DNA of 64,000 nt from Cydia pomonella (GCF_033807575.1 NC_084715.1:8605349-8669348); one strand, 5' to 3'. Counted from the stretch's first letter, positions 21,110-33,120 are shown. Notes: generated by a model not told the origin, from the sequence alone. Numbers and translations: made by a program.

Positions 21110-22788
21110 GGGGAGGCCGGGGCTGGAAGTTCCCGGGGTAAGTTGTTCCGACAGTTATAACTTTGTAAAGGAAATAAATAGCAATACACGTGAAGTGCGT
21201 CGTTTAAGCATCAAGTGACGCGCCGCGCTGGCGGCCATCTTAGTTGCTCCAACAGCGGCGGACGAGTGGCTGTGTGCACCGTGCTATTAGAACACCACGT
21301 GAGTACATTTTTTCGTACTTAATCTTTTTGGTCTATTTTTATTTATTATTGTCCAATTTATGTGTATCTTTCCTATATAAGAGTGGCACTAGTTAGGTAT
21401 CTTATTGTTTGAATGTTTTTTCAATTGATTTCGTTAATTTGCTAGTATGACAGTTTTTATACAAAAACTTAATTTGGGGCTACAAGTTCCCTCCTAAAGG
21501 GGTTGGTTGTTCCCCGGAACAACTTACCCCCTTCGAATTTATCATATTTTTTTATGCATTAGCTGAAGAACAGGCAAAGAAAAAAGCAAAGAAGAACGAA
21601 GACATTACTAACAAGGGAAAAGAAAACAACAATAATAAAGGAAAAGGTAAAGGCAAAAGAAAAAGAAAGGAAAAAGTTCAAGAAAAGGCTAAGCGAAGAG
21701 TATTACAAGAAAGCGAGAGTGATAGTAACGAGGATCTGGAATGGTACTGCATAGTTTGTTGTGATTCTTAATCAAATTCTCTTCCAAGAGAACAGTGGAT
21801 AGAATGTATAATGTGTAAAAATTGGGCACATGTTAAATGTATAAATGAAGCTGGTATTACTTATGTGTGTCCCAATTGTGAGTCAGAAGAAGAATTGAAT
21901 GATGAATAAGAATAAAATTTGCCAAAGTTAATTAGGACTGCTTAAAACAAGACTGATGATTCCACTAAAAGAAAAATAATTTAATAACCTCAATAAATGA
22001 AAAAAATATGGACGTTAGAAGTTTTGTTTTGTTATTTGATTAGAATTGAGGTTGTGATCTCACTTGTTATTACACGTATGAATGAAACGTTAGTCTGGAG
22101 GTTACCAGTTGTGTTATTTAGTTAAAATAAATGCAGTTATGTATTTGATAAGGTGTTTAACTTGATGACTCTCTATTATAGTATAAAAGAAACATTTATC
22201 TGAAAGTTACCAGTTATATTTATGTTTTTTTTAAAGTTCTGTTATGGAAGTGCCCATTTGTTTTAGTTATAAAAAAGTGTTTATCTCGAGGATCTTTTCC
22301 AGTTAATTTTTTTGTATCCTAAAGTATTATTAAGCATGGAGGTAGTAAGGTTTATAAGCTATTAGATCTCAATTTTAGTGAACCAGTGCCAAATGTTTAT
22401 CTAGATGTAACTAGTAATGTTTTTATGCTGTTTTCTTTATAGTTTATAGCATTGCATTAACACACAGTAAAGATAACTTTAAAAATGACTGTTTTATTTG
22501 AAAGAAACCTAAATTATTCTCATATTATATTTCTATTATCCAAGCGGCACAATTTGCCCCACACATGGAACAACTCGCCCCAACGCGGGGTTAAATGTTC
22601 CCTTCCGAAATTTTGCAAAAATATGCCTGTAAAAAAAAAACTATTGAGATACTGGCAAAAATTAATATATTATTACAGATATCGATTAAGATTCTTTAAA
22701 AGATTTAAATATCAAAAATAAAACTTATCATTTTCATCATATAATTCCATGTTATTTGAAAATCGGAACTTTCAGCCCCGGCCTCCCC
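21110..22788 (+). mobile_element. Pogo/Tigger-like DNA transposon, internally deleted
   Basis: Terminal inverted repeats of 24 bp with one mismatch: left GGGGAGGCCGGGGCTGGAAG, right (reverse complement) GGGGAGGCCGGGGCTGAAAG, each followed by TTCC. A TA dinucleotide flanks both ends (21108-21109, 22789-22790), as expected for the Tc1/mariner/pogo superfamily. Inside are a GC-rich segment that looks like a promoter plus a 5' exon with donor CAC|GTGAGTA (about 21297), an acceptor at 21562, and the C-terminal remnant of a transposase-like protein. The DDE catalytic core is absent, so the copy is dead. The family is inferred from the TA duplication and the PHD-like C-terminus. Confidence 0.8.
21563..21909 (+). 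pseudogene. Transposase-like C-terminal remnant with PHD-like zinc finger
   Basis: In frame after the acceptor: a very basic stretch (EEQAKKKAKKN ... KGKGKGKRKRKEK), an acidic stretch (QESESDSNEDLEW), then a Cys/His pattern WYCIVCC ... WIECIMCKNWAHVKCI ... YVCPNC, and an acidic tail ending at the stop at 21907. An in-frame stop at 21769-21771 cuts the finger after CCDS. Such C4HC3-like fingers are found at the C-terminus of insect pogo-like transposases. Nonfunctional as read. Confidence 0.75.
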
Positions 22789-22790
22789 TA

Positions 22791-23640
22791 CTAAGAAACT
22801 TTTCAGTATTAACTAACCTAAGTAATAGGTGAACCGAGATTCCATTTTCATATTTTTAGACTTGTCCGTATTGAAGCGTCGGTGCGCCTCGTAAGACGAT
22901 TATAGATATTTGAGGAACGACAGAACTACTGTCTATTCCTGTCCAACAAGGAACGGATATGTGTTTGTGGATCATGCTTGTTCCTGGCGGGTTAAGAAAC
23001 TTCACTTAGGTACCTAGATAGTTCGTTTTACTGTGCCTTTTCCGCAAATCGACAACCATTGTTCCATGTTAGATTGTATAATTCTTAGATTTAAGGACTA
23101 GGACAAATACAATTGTTTTATTGTTCATGAATAAATAAATAATAATAATTGAGTAAGTATATAATAAATTTTGTCTGAAAAACGAGGACGCGCTTCTTAT
23201 TTGGGATGTTGTTTTCCCTGTTTATAATTAATTGTCGACAGTTTATTAGAGGCATGACGTCATATCCGAAACCGACACGCCTTTTGATCTGGTTCAAGGC
23301 TGAAACACTGCCTAAGTAATGTTTGATAGCTAAATACTAATATGATAATACACATTTTTTTATCTTTAGGCTCTACATCTAAGGTACATACAATCTAGAA
23401 ACCTAATTAATTACCTATTTTGGGATTAAGTAAGAGCCCTTTCTCACTGAACATCCCGTTTTTTGCGAGTACGTTTTTCTCCTGTAGAATACGTGCTTAA
23501 TATATATAGTAGCTAACATACTACTAAAACGGACTGCTGCAGAAAACCGTACCCGCAAAAAAGTTATATTCAGGGGAAAAGAGCCCTAATCAACCAGACT
23601 TAAGTTTCTTTTGGATAATACAGTCGAGAAAACGCTTACT
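22791..23640. other. Intergenic, no gene seen
   Basis: AT-rich. The open frame starting at 22485 lies mostly inside the transposon end, and no other feature is supported here. Confidence 0.4.
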
Positions 23641-24269
23641 ATGAGGAGACGGATCCATATTGGGTTGCATAAAAGTTTAAGTCATATCTCATTGCGTATA
23701 CAAATGAAAAGTCATATTATGTTGTGTCATACATTTTTAGCCATAATATTTGATGGGGTCTCTATTGTTTCTCATAAAGTTTTAAGTCATAATGTATTGT
23801 TTGTCCGCATTTTCTTTAGCCATAATTTGGTTTTTCTCAGAAACGCGTAACTTTTCAGGATTGCCATAAAACAAACCTAACCTAACCTATCTATAGGATA
23901 ACCTAAGGAAATTCCTGAAAAGTTAACGGTTTCAGAGTTTTGACTAATAATAATATGACTATCATTACATTATGACTTTCAATAATTATGCGAAAGAAAG
24001 GGATTCGTATTTGATGACATGATGACATACATAGCTGTTGACATATATTTTTTGTGCATACCTAACGAACCTAACCAAAAATGTTATGCGAATTAAAATT
24101 TTGACTATAAAAATGATGACATAACTCATTTATGACAAAAACCCAATAACGCTCAGGAATAATTCTGACTAAAGATTTTTATGACATACAATTTTATGTA
24201 TAAAGTGTTATGACAATTAAAAATATGACAAAAGTTGTTATGCGACCAGATGGAGTCCCATGAGGAGAC
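23641..24269. mobile_element. Foldback-like DNA element with 10-bp target duplication
   Basis: ATGAGGAGAC occurs directly at both borders (23641-23650 and 24260-24269). Just inside are inverted ends, GGATCCATATTGGGTTGCAT on the left against GGGACTCCATCTGGTCGCAT on the right (reverse complement). The 609-bp body (23651-24259) is filled with short words: AGTCATA/GCCATAA in the left half and the complementary TATGAC/TTATGCG in the right half. No coding capacity. A 9-10 bp duplication with repeat-rich arms recalls Mutator/Phantom-type foldback elements; that assignment is inference. Confidence 0.75.
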
Positions 24270-26199
24270 AAGTTATTTTCCGACTGCTTGTTGTTCATAA
24301 CAGATTGACGTACGACTTTTTGGCTCAGCGCGTATGCATTAGATGTTTACGATGAGGAAGCTGGTCTTGCTTTAATCTCAGTTAAATATAGAACTAAAAC
24401 TGATACTACTCTGTCAAATGATGAAGGATGTCGTAAGAATACTAATAAACTATTTTTTCTATACTAGCTTTCCCGCATCTTTGTTTATATATAAATGTAC
24501 AATTTGCACCCTTGAAACTGACCTCAAAAGACCTTTTTCTATACTCTAAGACGCCAAGACGAGCAAAGCGATGCGCAAGGGCACTACCTACCTTTTAATT
24601 TCTCGAAGCGCTTCGTCGTTTTTTTAGGTTTTGGTTTATACCAGATTCAAAATCTCGGGTTATGATTGACATCATATGCCATAGCCCTAATTTCACAAAC
24701 TATACACCTCAGTCAAAATGATGTGGCTTACCCGTTTCGTTACTATAAGAACTATTGTTTAATAAAGTAAAATGAATAGTGAATACGTTTTTCACCTTTC
24801 GCCCATGTGCAGGTAGCGGAACGGCCACACATTTTGACTAAGGTGTAGAGTTTGTGAAGTTAGGGGTTATTGTAGAGTTAGAAGCTTGACTCTGCAAGAG
24901 ATCTGATAACTTTTTGGCAGTGCAAGCCTTATGGTTTCGTCTTGCCAACATTTCACATGTTTTTTTTTTTTTGGTGGGATCATTTTGCAACATAACTACA
25001 ACAAAAAAGCCAGTTTATCGAACGAAAGCTTAAATAAATAAATAAATATCAGGGGACATCTGACACAAAATCAACCTAGCACTAAACCAAGCAAAGCTTA
25101 TACTATGGATACTATGTAGGCGACGATACATACATACTTATATACAAGAATAATATTAAATCAAACTAAATATTCAATCAAACTTTATGTACACTAAATA
25201 GACATGGACGTAAATCTTAAATACTAAAAAAGTACCAACATGAATGAGATTTAAGACGAACAGAATGTTCAGTAGACATCCTGTACGTCTTATTTCGGAG
25301 TTGACGAATGTCACTTTCAAGAATCACGCGATGTGCCCAAATGGACGTGTCCAAAATAGGTGGCAGTGCTTTGATAATTACGCCGCTAAAAACAGAATCT
25401 TTGCAATGACCTAGAACTAAAAGCTTAATGTCTACGCACTTACGAAATAATGTCATGCACTTGGTGTAATTTACGTGACTGTTTCACGCTACCATTGTTG
25501 TTCACATAACGAACTGTAAGATTAGTCGAGGATACTCGGAAGAATTTTTTGTTGATTTCCAGCCACTTTAAACACTTGCCGTTTTGGAGACAAATAACTT
25601 AAATGGATTAATTGCGTGAAAATAATGTTTAACAAGCTTGTAAACTTTCAAGTTCTGTATTTAACAAATAACATCGTTAATCTGTTCTGCAACTACATAT
25701 ATACTTTTAACCATAACGAATATAATCGAAAAATGTAGGTACAGAAATTATATTTTATTTTTTACCTCTTGAATATGTTTATTAGATGTGTGTGGTACCG
25801 AAATCTAAGACATCACATCTGAAAAATATTTTTATGTTGAATTTATCTGACAATGCAGTCACCAAATAAATTTTTTGACGGTAAAACACAAACGCATCAA
25901 GTTTGGGTTCATTAAAAAATTATCAGGAGGAATTTTTAGACGTGCAAAAGACATAAAGCAGTCAGCAATAGAATATGTATGAAAAATGCAGTTTGTTTAA
26001 TTTGAGGACATGGCAATTTCCTTTACGTAGAATTTCATACTATCTACTGTCTAGCAGACGTGAAGCCATTGATATATTTCCCAGATTATAGATAAAACCA
26101 TGCCAAGAACTTTTAGTGATTCACGTGACGAAATTAGAACTTTTACTAGTTGCGGGTCGATGTTCTTTACTTTTTTGTGTTAGCCTATAATTTCGGTAC
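24270..26199. other. Intergenic, SINE remnant at about 25060-25155
   Basis: AT-rich, no supported gene. The phrase AAGCAAAGCTTATACTATGG then GGCGACGATACATACATAC near 25090-25135 matches the 3' half of the SINE at 52985-53228, in the same (minus) orientation. The open frame on the minus strand at 25217-25456 has no recognised feature. Confidence 0.5.
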
Positions 26200-26830
26200 C
26201 AGCATCAATTGTCTCATTCGTTTTTCGTTTATTTCTTTCTTCGTATCATTTTGTTTTCCTCACTCGTTCTAACGAATAAGTTTTATTCGTTTTTCATCAC
26301 GGTCTTTCAAAGTCTCAAACGAACATCGTTCGTCTCTTTCGTTTTTAATCTCATTTATTTATTCGCCGAAAAATCATTGACAAGGTCAGTTCCGGTTACG
26401 TTCGTAATTAGTCTCTTTCGTTTTTGTCGCATTCTAAGTTCGTCACCTTTGTTTTTCATCTCAGTCGCTATTTGTGATTATTGTTACGTATCAACCCTTA
26501 AAAAAATATTAACCAATTGCAAATATCATCTTCAATACCTATTTGGTACTTTATTTACTATTTATGTATATTTAATAACTTTCACGAAAAAGTGCACGAC
26601 CGCAAACGAGACGAGTAGCAAAAGTGGTTAATAAAGAACATGCCGAATTACAAATGAGGGTAAAAAAAGAGAGTGACGAAAAACAAATGTAACCTAATTA
26701 AATCAAGGAAGATCATAACGAAAAACGAATAAGATATATTAGGACAGAGACAAGGTAATGACAAAAAAATAACAAGATGAATAAAGAACGAGTGACGAAT
26801 ACAGAACTATACAAAATTAAAAAAGTGACT
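26200..26830. repeat. Strand-asymmetric inverted word array
   Basis: The left half (26209-26470) is pyrimidine-rich with many TTCGTTTTTC-like words. The right half (26580-26815) is purine-rich with complementary AACGAAAAACGAA and GTGACGAA words. Read as an inverted repeat the halves are diverged but share several runs, for example TTATTCGTTTTTC. The 140-codon open frame on the plus strand follows from this bias and does not look like a protein. Possibly a decayed foldback element. Confidence 0.5.
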
Positions 26831-26834
26831 GTGA

Positions 26835-28024
26835 CATAATCGGTCAGACAGACGGACATGACGAATCTATAAGGGTTCCGTTTTTTGCCATTTGGCTATA
26901 GACCCCTAAAATGAATGAAAAACAATTCAGACGAGCGATGATGATACATAAATTTGTTAAATCCCATTCACAATCAAACTCTTTTTATCCAAAAATTTAT
27001 GCATAATTCCTTTTAAAAGAAAATATATATTTTATTACAATAAAACGCAAGTAAATTAAACTTATGCTAACACAGAAGAACTTAAAATTAAAAGAAGATA
27101 AAATAAAATAGAAACGTATGTAAACTAAACTATAAGGTATGAGACGTAAAGTATGAGATAAATGACTAATATCTAGCTGGAACATATTACCATTTCACGA
27201 TTTATAGTATAACATGAAGGTAACACCACTTTAGGTGGCTGAATAGATCGACGAATAACTAACATCGTCAAGTTATGATACCCCTGACAAGAGCAAATTG
27301 CGGCAGCTGATAGCTCAGCCTAGACTTCGTTTTTGTCTCTTGTCACCAAGTTCCGCGAACCATCCGATAGCGCGTAATCGCCACCCCGTTCGTTTCTCTG
27401 CAAACTCCCAACTTCGGTAGTAGCTGGAACACAATAGACTCGATAACCAAGCGCCACGAACGCGACAAACGAGAAACCGTTCGGTCTAAATCGGTCGCAT
27501 GCCCTGCCGGCTATTTCAGCGGTGCTATTTTTACCCACGAAGTGGGTCGGGATGCCTTCCACAATCGCCCGGACAGGCCCCGGGTGGTCGAGTTACACCT
27601 CACCAGGTTGACGTGGCATTCTTGCTGATTCATTACATTGTGATCAAAAGTCTTAGCGTGATTAGCTCTTGCAGTCGATCGCTTGCGCTGCTACGGTTGC
27701 CATGAATTGCACGAACCTAAGCCACATTTATCCTCAAACCAAATCTGACCAAATTCAATTTAGCGGAAAACCTTATTTTTAGGCTATTTCACGGCTAGCC
27801 CCTAGCCTCTAGCCTCTAGAGACATTAATCATTTTTTTCTCCAAGCCACACATGGATCGATTAAAAAAACGTAAAAAAGAGAACCAAGAAACATCCCACG
27901 CCAAATAAAATGAAATTACGTCTACGAATGGTTTGGTTCACCCGATACCTATTAAATATCTATAGGGGTCGGTTGCACCAAACCATCTCTCACGCTTAAT
28001 GTGTGTTCACAATAGTTATTGGTG
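26835..28024. other. Intergenic, repeat end and a GC-richer segment
   Basis: 26840-26905 is a fragment of the 'ggaaccct' family (AGACAGACGGACATGACGAA). 27320-27610 is distinctly GC-richer than its surroundings and open on the minus strand for 80 codons, with no motif I recognise. It is probably a fragment of a mobile element. Confidence 0.45.
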
Positions 28025-28622
28025 CAACAAGAGAGGAAAGTTGGTTTTTCTTGCGAGTGTTGATTTTGAGTCCCGAGCAAGTGAAAGATTCTATAATTGA
28101 TTCCATTATGAGCGAAGCGAGTGATTCTAAGTTATAATCTTGAGCATAGCGAGGGACTCAAAAACACGAGATATAAAATAACTTTGCTCTCGTGTGACAC
28201 ATACAACTTTTCACCGCAGTAGTGAAAACATATTAAAGGTTAAAAAAATTCAACATCAAGTAAAGTTAACCACATTTATTTACAATCATGAATGAAAGGC
28301 ATCATCATTATGACGAAAGCTTCTAGAAATAGTCCTGTATTCATGGCCTTCACTAAATTAAAAAGCTACTTTGTCTCACTCCCTGGAGTGACGTAGGCTT
28401 GTTCGAGCTGCTGAGGTGAAATAGTTACTTGTACAACAAGAGAGCAAAGTTTGATATTTCTTCGAGTGCTTGTTTTGAGCCCCGTGCAAGCGAAAAGCGA
28501 TTCACGAGCGTAGCGAGTGAATCTAATTTATAATCTTGAGCGTAGTAAGGGACTCAAAAGCGCACGAGATGTAAATAACTTTGATCTCGTGTAGTACACA
28601 AAAATTTTCACGTCAGTCATCC
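28025..28622 (+). repeat. Two tandemly placed copies of a roughly 200-bp repeat
   Basis: Copy 1 (about 28025-28222) and copy 2 (about 28434-28622) share CAACAAGAGAG(G/C)AAAGTT, GAGC(G)(T)AGCGAGTGA and AATCTTGAGC...GGGACTCAAAA. Within each, GAGTCCC/GAGCCCC and GGGACTC form inverted ends. A related element lies at about 36715-36905. Confidence 0.7.
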
Positions 28623-29424
28623 ATCAAAAAATACAACCTGAAAAAATGTCATCCATCTTTATAAATATTTCACTTATGTTTTCTGAAGGTATTCTAACAA
28701 TTAACTTTAATTACCGCAATAAAACAAAACGAAAGAAATTTCAATAAAATAATACGAAAATAATGAAATCACGAACATAAATTGACAGTTCAATCGCCAA
28801 CTTTTATTTTGTAAAAAAAACTTTGTAAGATACGGTCCGGATTGCGGATACTAATATTTTTCAACTATAGTAGAGATCGTTAAAAGTAGTTAAGTAGCAT
28901 TATTTATTGCTTAATAATTGCGTAAAATTTGTATAAGTTCATTGTTTTTATTGTATAGTAAAATACGTAAAATATGGTGTTTTTTTTTTAACTTTTATTA
29001 CGAATGAACAATCATAGGGTGTTTTGGAGTGTTTTGGAACGATGCGGTCTGACTTATTTCGGGGGTCTATTATAAACCATCAATATACCGTTGAATTACA
29101 TATGCACTTTTCTTGTCTCTTTCTTTTTGCTAATGACGTGAAAGGGACAAAGACAATATAATCCAAATATGTCTCAATTGTATTAAGCCCCGTCCGTTGA
29201 AATGACATTCGAATATAAAGGTCCCTTGAATGTTATTTTGTCTTACTCAGTGAGAAAAATGCGATTTTGATCACTGTTATTAAACAGAAAATTACCCTTG
29301 TTCGAGCTGCTGACGTGAAAAAAATATTGAATGGCAAGTTTCATAGTTCATTGTTACGTGACGTTTATCAATCCACTAATTGTGGTTGATGCAACTGGCC
29401 CAAGTCTTTGAACAGTTAAACGTG

Positions 29425-29530
29425 TATAGATCGTGTCATTCACGAAGACACGTGCCTTCACTCGTAATGTCATGTTATTAAAGGTTAAATTTGACAAATC
29501 TGCGCGTCATCATTGAGGACACGAACTATA
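29425..29530. repeat. 106-bp MITE, copy 1
   Basis: Ends TATAGATCGTGTC and, reverse complemented, TATAGTTCGTGTC. The copy at 52072-52177 has exactly the same length and over 80 percent identity by eye. The TATA ends suggest TA target use. Confidence 0.75.
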
Positions 29531-29629
29531 GCGTTTAATGACGTAAGGTGGACACCTATTCACGCTTTGCCAGGAATCGCAAAGTAAATTATCTGTAATT
29601 AAATAGCAGCCAGGATAAGAACCTAATGT

Positions 29630-29895
29630 TAATAAGTTTTTATCACAATCTTTTATCACTGTACTTTTCTTTCCACAGGCAACTAATACTCATCGAGGAA
29701 ATTCTAACAACCCCTAAAACAATTAGTTTGCGATATTTTATCACAGAGTTCCCCTGGCCGCCTCCTGTCGCCATCATCAGATCAGCTCCATGTCATAATA
29801 ATATTGCATTGTAATCCAATTTACATGTATGCAAAGTTAGAGCTCAATCAGAAATCGAGAAGTGGGTCAAATTTAGCTTCCAAAATTTAACCCAC
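29630..29895 (-). repeat. Dispersed repeat, minus-oriented copy
   Basis: Reverse complement of the family seen at 39310-39590 and 50490-50800. Shared phrases are GTCTCGATGAGTATTAGTTGCC-like and TGATCTGATGATGG. The short ends reading toward TTTGACCCACTT are common to all three copies. Confidence 0.7.
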
Positions 29896-30004
29896 AATAA
29901 TATACATACATACTAACAGGACAAGTTAAATAAAAATCTTGTAAAAAGATACCTAAATAGGTAGATAGAGTAAGTAAGTAAGTAATAGTAGGTACATTAC
30001 GATA

Positions 30005-30150
30005 CAAGTGCGAAAAACCGTTACCTATTCGCACATGTATCGTACAACGTTTTACAGTACATATGGCCCTTTTAATATTCGACATAGTAACGTAATATGC
30101 TAATTTTCGCACTAGTGCGGTAAAGTAACACCATATGTACTGTAAATATT
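30005..30150. repeat. Two abutting palindromic elements
   Basis: The first palindrome pairs ACGATACAAGTGCGAA with TTCGCACATGTATCGT (about 30000-30045). The second pairs TTTACAGTACATATGG with CCATATGTACTGTAAA (30051-30148). Both are noncoding MITE-like hairpins. Confidence 0.7.
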
Positions 30151-32559
30151 CTTTATTGCACCAACAATTATACAATTTACATACATGTAAAACTACAAAT
30201 ATTTTTTAAAGGAAAATAGAACCAGATAACAACAGGCGATCTTATCGCTAAAAAGTGATCTCTTTCAGACAACCTTTAGGTAGCAGGAAATTTAGAACTC
30301 ATACAAAAGTCGTGTTTAAAAATACTTAATACAAAAACTATTATTTAATCTGTGATACAACGTAATCTATCTATCATAATCTATTGTGGCTCTATTAACA
30401 ATAAACGAATCAATTTTTAATTGCAAATTTATAACAAGCAAACAAGTCAGAGTTAAATAATAACACCGCGCCTAGAAGTAACTTTTGAGCAAAACTATTA
30501 TTTTCATCTACATATTTTCGATGCATCATAAGGCAATTGGTTGTGTACCAAGTATTGCCAGTAATATTCATTAATTGTCTGTATTTTATGAATATGCTTG
30601 GAAATGGTCACCTTATGTTACAAAAATAGTACGGGAAATTTTTCATTATGGACGAATTCAATGTCAAAAATACAAAATCATCGTTCTAGGTATCTAGGGA
30701 AAAGTTGGGTAAAACCGAGACCTTAAGGGAATTGATGCCTATACAGACTATGTTGCTACCTTACTTCCTCGCATGTTTGGAGAAAAGCATTATATACCAC
30801 GGCAGGAATAAGTAGCAATTCGTAGATTGTTCCTCGTTGTCGGGTGATGCTCCTGCGTGCGTCCCATGAAACAGACAAGGATTGCATCCGCTCGATGTAC
30901 CCCTTACATTTGATTAAATTGTTTAAATGGCCTCTACGCGTTGATTCGGCACCGCGCAAGCTTACAATAACGTACGTGAAAGATTTACATAATTATGATT
31001 GAATATGCATGCATAAACATTTTCTTTCGTGTGACGTCACAAATCCCAACTGACCTGTCAAATGAGTCAGCATCTCTGGCCATCGTCAGAAACCCAATCC
31101 ACCTCACAACCGGTCTCTGCCAATTCTATTCTTAAAAACAAACCAACCATACTGATCAAATATCATCCTTATTTCATTACGCAAAGAACTCTATTTTCCA
31201 TAATACAAAATGTAAATCATCCAAAAACGTGGCGAAAGAAAAGAAGTCTTAGGTCAAGTAGTTAAGGATGATTTTTGAATAGATGTGTTCTTGCATTCCA
31301 CTAAACGTCAACGTCACTTTATAATATGTCTTTCGAATAATCGAAGACTATTTACGCCAGGAGCGATATATATATTAATTTGTTAGATGTAGAAACAAAA
31401 TGGTACAGTCATTTTCAGATACATCACTACAAATATATTTTATACTTAGTTGCCCAAGGTATAGTTGATTCTCCGGATCTAGTCAGTAGAGTACTATTTT
31501 ATATACCTGCCTCACAATTGTGCAGAAGGCCCTTTCTTCGTATCCCACTTTTTGTAATAACATTCGTAAAAAATGTTTCTTCACTCGAACAACTAGGCCA
31601 TTTAAAGAACTAAACGATATGCCCGATGTAGAATTGTTCCATAGTAAGATTAATATTGTTAAAAATATTATTGTCAATAGATAGTAAACGATACCCATCA
31701 TAACTCTGCATTAATAGTTTCTGACCTGAATACTACCTATATAAGTAGTATAATATTGGGCTATTTTGAGACCCTCATATTTGTGTTACTTAGCATGCTT
31801 GTAATTTGCATCTAGTCGATAAGTCTATTACCTATGTATTTAAGGTAGTAAGCATCCCGAATAAAATAAAATGAGACGCTCACAAATATCTAAAAAAAAA
31901 ATTTTTCTCGGTCATTTTAGGGTACGTTCAGATGTTTTTAGCATTATGTATTAGTATATAATATGACTCATGCCTTGCAATATAAGAAGAGGCTTATGAA
32001 ACTGTTGTAGTTGAGTGGCTTGTGTTATTAATATTGTATTTGTCAATGTAGATATCTGAACGGCAATCGGCAATGTATATTAATTACATATTTTTTAAAA
32101 CGTCTAAAAACTAAAAGGACAGCGAGGCTTTTAACCTAGTTGGCCTTACTTACATTTCTAGGCGATCAGCTTTTCAGTTCGTTTCAAACAACATTCGTCT
32201 TTTCATATAATAATAAAATATAATATAATTGTAGTAATTATTTTATTTTGTGTCTTTGATGTAGTTGGTTAAACAATGTGAGCATAAAAAATCTACATTT
32301 AAAATGGAGCTGCAGTTTCATGTTTATATAAAATTGGCTTTCTATGGAGTAGGGCCCTTATGCACATGAAGCATAAAGACTCACCCTTCTCTAATGGAAA
32401 GCCACAAATAATCAAACAATTTTAATGCCAGGTAAAAAGTGCCTATATCGATAAAGTCAACTATCGATACTTTCCCCTAATACTGGTGATCGCCCCCAAC
32501 CTTGTTTGTAAGTGCATATATTTTTATGTATTACTTCGGAGTTGATGATGAAACCCAAA

Positions 32560-32705
32560 GCATATTTTACATGATCGTCAGATTAGAAAAAACTTCACTC
32601 ATCGTGCAGTGAAGTTTCAAAGAAAACCGGAAGCATATTTTAAATGATCGTCAGATTAGAAAAAACTTCACTCATCATGCAGTGAAGTTTCAAAGAAAAC
32701 CGGCC
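32560..32705 (+). repeat. 72-bp tandem duplication
   Basis: The segment containing GATCGTCAGATTAGAAAAAA then CTTCACTCATC and GTGAAGTTTCAAAGAAAACC is present twice with almost no difference, and the second copy runs into a fragment of the ACCGGCCAAGTGCGAGTC repeat. The very low divergence implies a recent duplication. Confidence 0.8.
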
Positions 32706-33120
32706 AAGTGCGAGTCAGAGTTAACCGATATAGGAACTCAGGAACTCCCTATGTGTCATTGAGCATTGCCCCCAAAGTTCCGATGTTTGTAAGTGACGTA
32801 TTCTGACCTACGTAACCTCTCTGTATAATGTTATAGGTACCCATGTCTAAATACATGTGTTTATGCAAATTGCAAATATAAATATATTTGGCGGTCATGG
32901 CTTAAAGGTATTGTCACTGTAGGTGTTTTATAATAGGTACTAGTATAAAATATGTTTACCAAATATCACGCGAGATGGCGGTGTACCGGGAGCGGCGATT
33001 TCTACATCACGCTATTGAAATGTTTCTACGGATTGTATATAAGGGTTTGGGATTTTTAATTATGTTGGAATTATTTATGACTGAGTGTTTATTTTCACAG
33101 TTTATCCTTTATTAGTATTT

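Larger units (their letters stand above)
28640..33120. other. Intergenic, several small repeats
   Basis: No supported gene. It holds a 106-bp MITE (29425-29530), an inverted copy of a dispersed repeat (29630-29895) and a pair of abutting palindromes (30005-30150). At 32560-32705 a unit of about 72 bp beginning AAGCATATTTTA(C/A)ATGATCG occurs twice in tandem (32560, 32632). Confidence 0.5.

Noticed and set aside
23875..23895. AACCTAACCTAACCT resembling insect telomere repeats (TTAGG)n
   Set aside because: Only about three units, in the centre of a foldback-like element; not a telomere or a convincing interstitial tract.
26209..26631. 140-codon plus-strand open frame
   Set aside because: Driven by the pyrimidine-rich word array; Phe/Ser/Leu-heavy with no domain and no splice or start context.
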